NCBI GenBank assembly: GCA_937930535.1
Contig: CALGKJ010000226.1
Span: 1-33,895, forward strand
From: an uncultured Clostridia bacterium
GTDB lineage: Bacteria > Bacillota > Clostridia > Lutisporales > Lutisporaceae
Length of the DNA: 33,895 nt
Reading direction: 5' to 3'
The notes beneath the pieces were generated by a model, which searched no databases, was not told the DNA's origin, and was given only the letters and a program-made list of their open reading frames with translations. Position numbers and translations under genes: made by a program. Position 1 is the stretch's first letter. Each line of letters opens with the position of its first letter. Shown here one piece after another: positions 33,722 to 33,895 of this stretch.

Positions 33722-33895
33722 AAAACCCTTCATATAGTAAAAAAAACTGTATTTAAATATCATATGCGTTAACTTAAGCCAAGTTATACCAATATGCTGT
33801 AAATATAACTTTTCGGAAGTTGTTTACATCCACGAAGCCTAACCCGAGAGGCAGCACAGTAATTTATATGAAATACCTCAATATAATAAGCATCA
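33722..33895. other. Region upstream of polA, no gene seen
   Basis: No supported gene. AAGTTATA (33781-33788) and TATAACTT (33804-33811) are perfect inverted repeats, and GCCT-AACCCGAG-AGGC forms a small hairpin near 33837-33852. The window ends before any upstream gene is recognisable. Confidence 0.4.

Overview
This window looks like a low-GC, anaerobic, spore-former-type clostridium (class Clostridia). The reasons are the AT-rich sequence, strong GGAGG ribosome sites with frequent GTG/TTG starts, a six-gene Rnf complex, bifurcating-hydrogenase-type NADH subunits, many ferredoxin-type proteins, and a polA-coaE-lytic transglycosylase arrangement. I cannot name a genus with confidence. Almost all genes lie on the minus strand, so the biological reading direction is right to left.

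Layout from left to right. (1) 1-2.9 kb: a cell-shape/division block read as DUF4321 membrane protein, maf, radC, mreB and the first codons of what is probably mreC. (2) 3.07-8.3 kb: the rnfCDGEAB operon, a ferredoxin:NAD+ oxidoreductase ion pump. It ends in a bidirectional terminator and carries a triple 19-bp palindromic repeat at the rnfA/rnfB junction. (3) 8.3-9.4 kb: a long dyad-rich intergenic region and a lone plus-strand DUF3189 gene. (4) 9.5-12.8 kb: an operon of NuoE-like, GHKL ATPase, thioredoxin-like and NuoF-like (HydB) proteins. The catalytic [FeFe]-hydrogenase gene that often follows is absent here. (5) 13.1-17.3 kb: a compact operon of SPOR-domain membrane protein, DRTGG protein, RsbW-like ATPase, [FeFe]-hydrogenase-like protein with sensor-type active-site changes, a second DRTGG protein and a PHP-domain protein. 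This is the best candidate in the window for an under-described system, a redox or H2-sensing signalling module. (6) 17.4-24.0 kb: accessory genes: a leaderless lytic transglycosylase, a GNAT acetyltransferase, an iron alcohol dehydrogenase coupled to a 58-aa Cys-rich protein, a metallophosphoesterase, a ParB-like/BMP fusion, a hairpin-rich intergenic island, a DUF6440 gene and a small acidic protein. (7) 24.2-29.6 kb: a chemoreceptor, a DegV protein, tRNA-Leu(GAG) with a consensus promoter, and an orphan peptide-binding lipoprotein. (8) 29.6-33.9 kb: a 102-bp tandem repeat that includes the end of a second lytic transglycosylase gene, then coaE and polA.

Working together: Rnf couples ferredoxin/NAD+ electron flow to an ion gradient. 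The NuoE/NuoF-type subunits supply NADH/ferredoxin chemistry for a soluble bifurcating enzyme. The neighbouring hydrogenase-like sensor operon may report redox or H2 state. The alcohol dehydrogenase is a further NAD(P)H sink. A short palindromic repeat family recurs at about 2.96, 13.03 and 29.7 kb.
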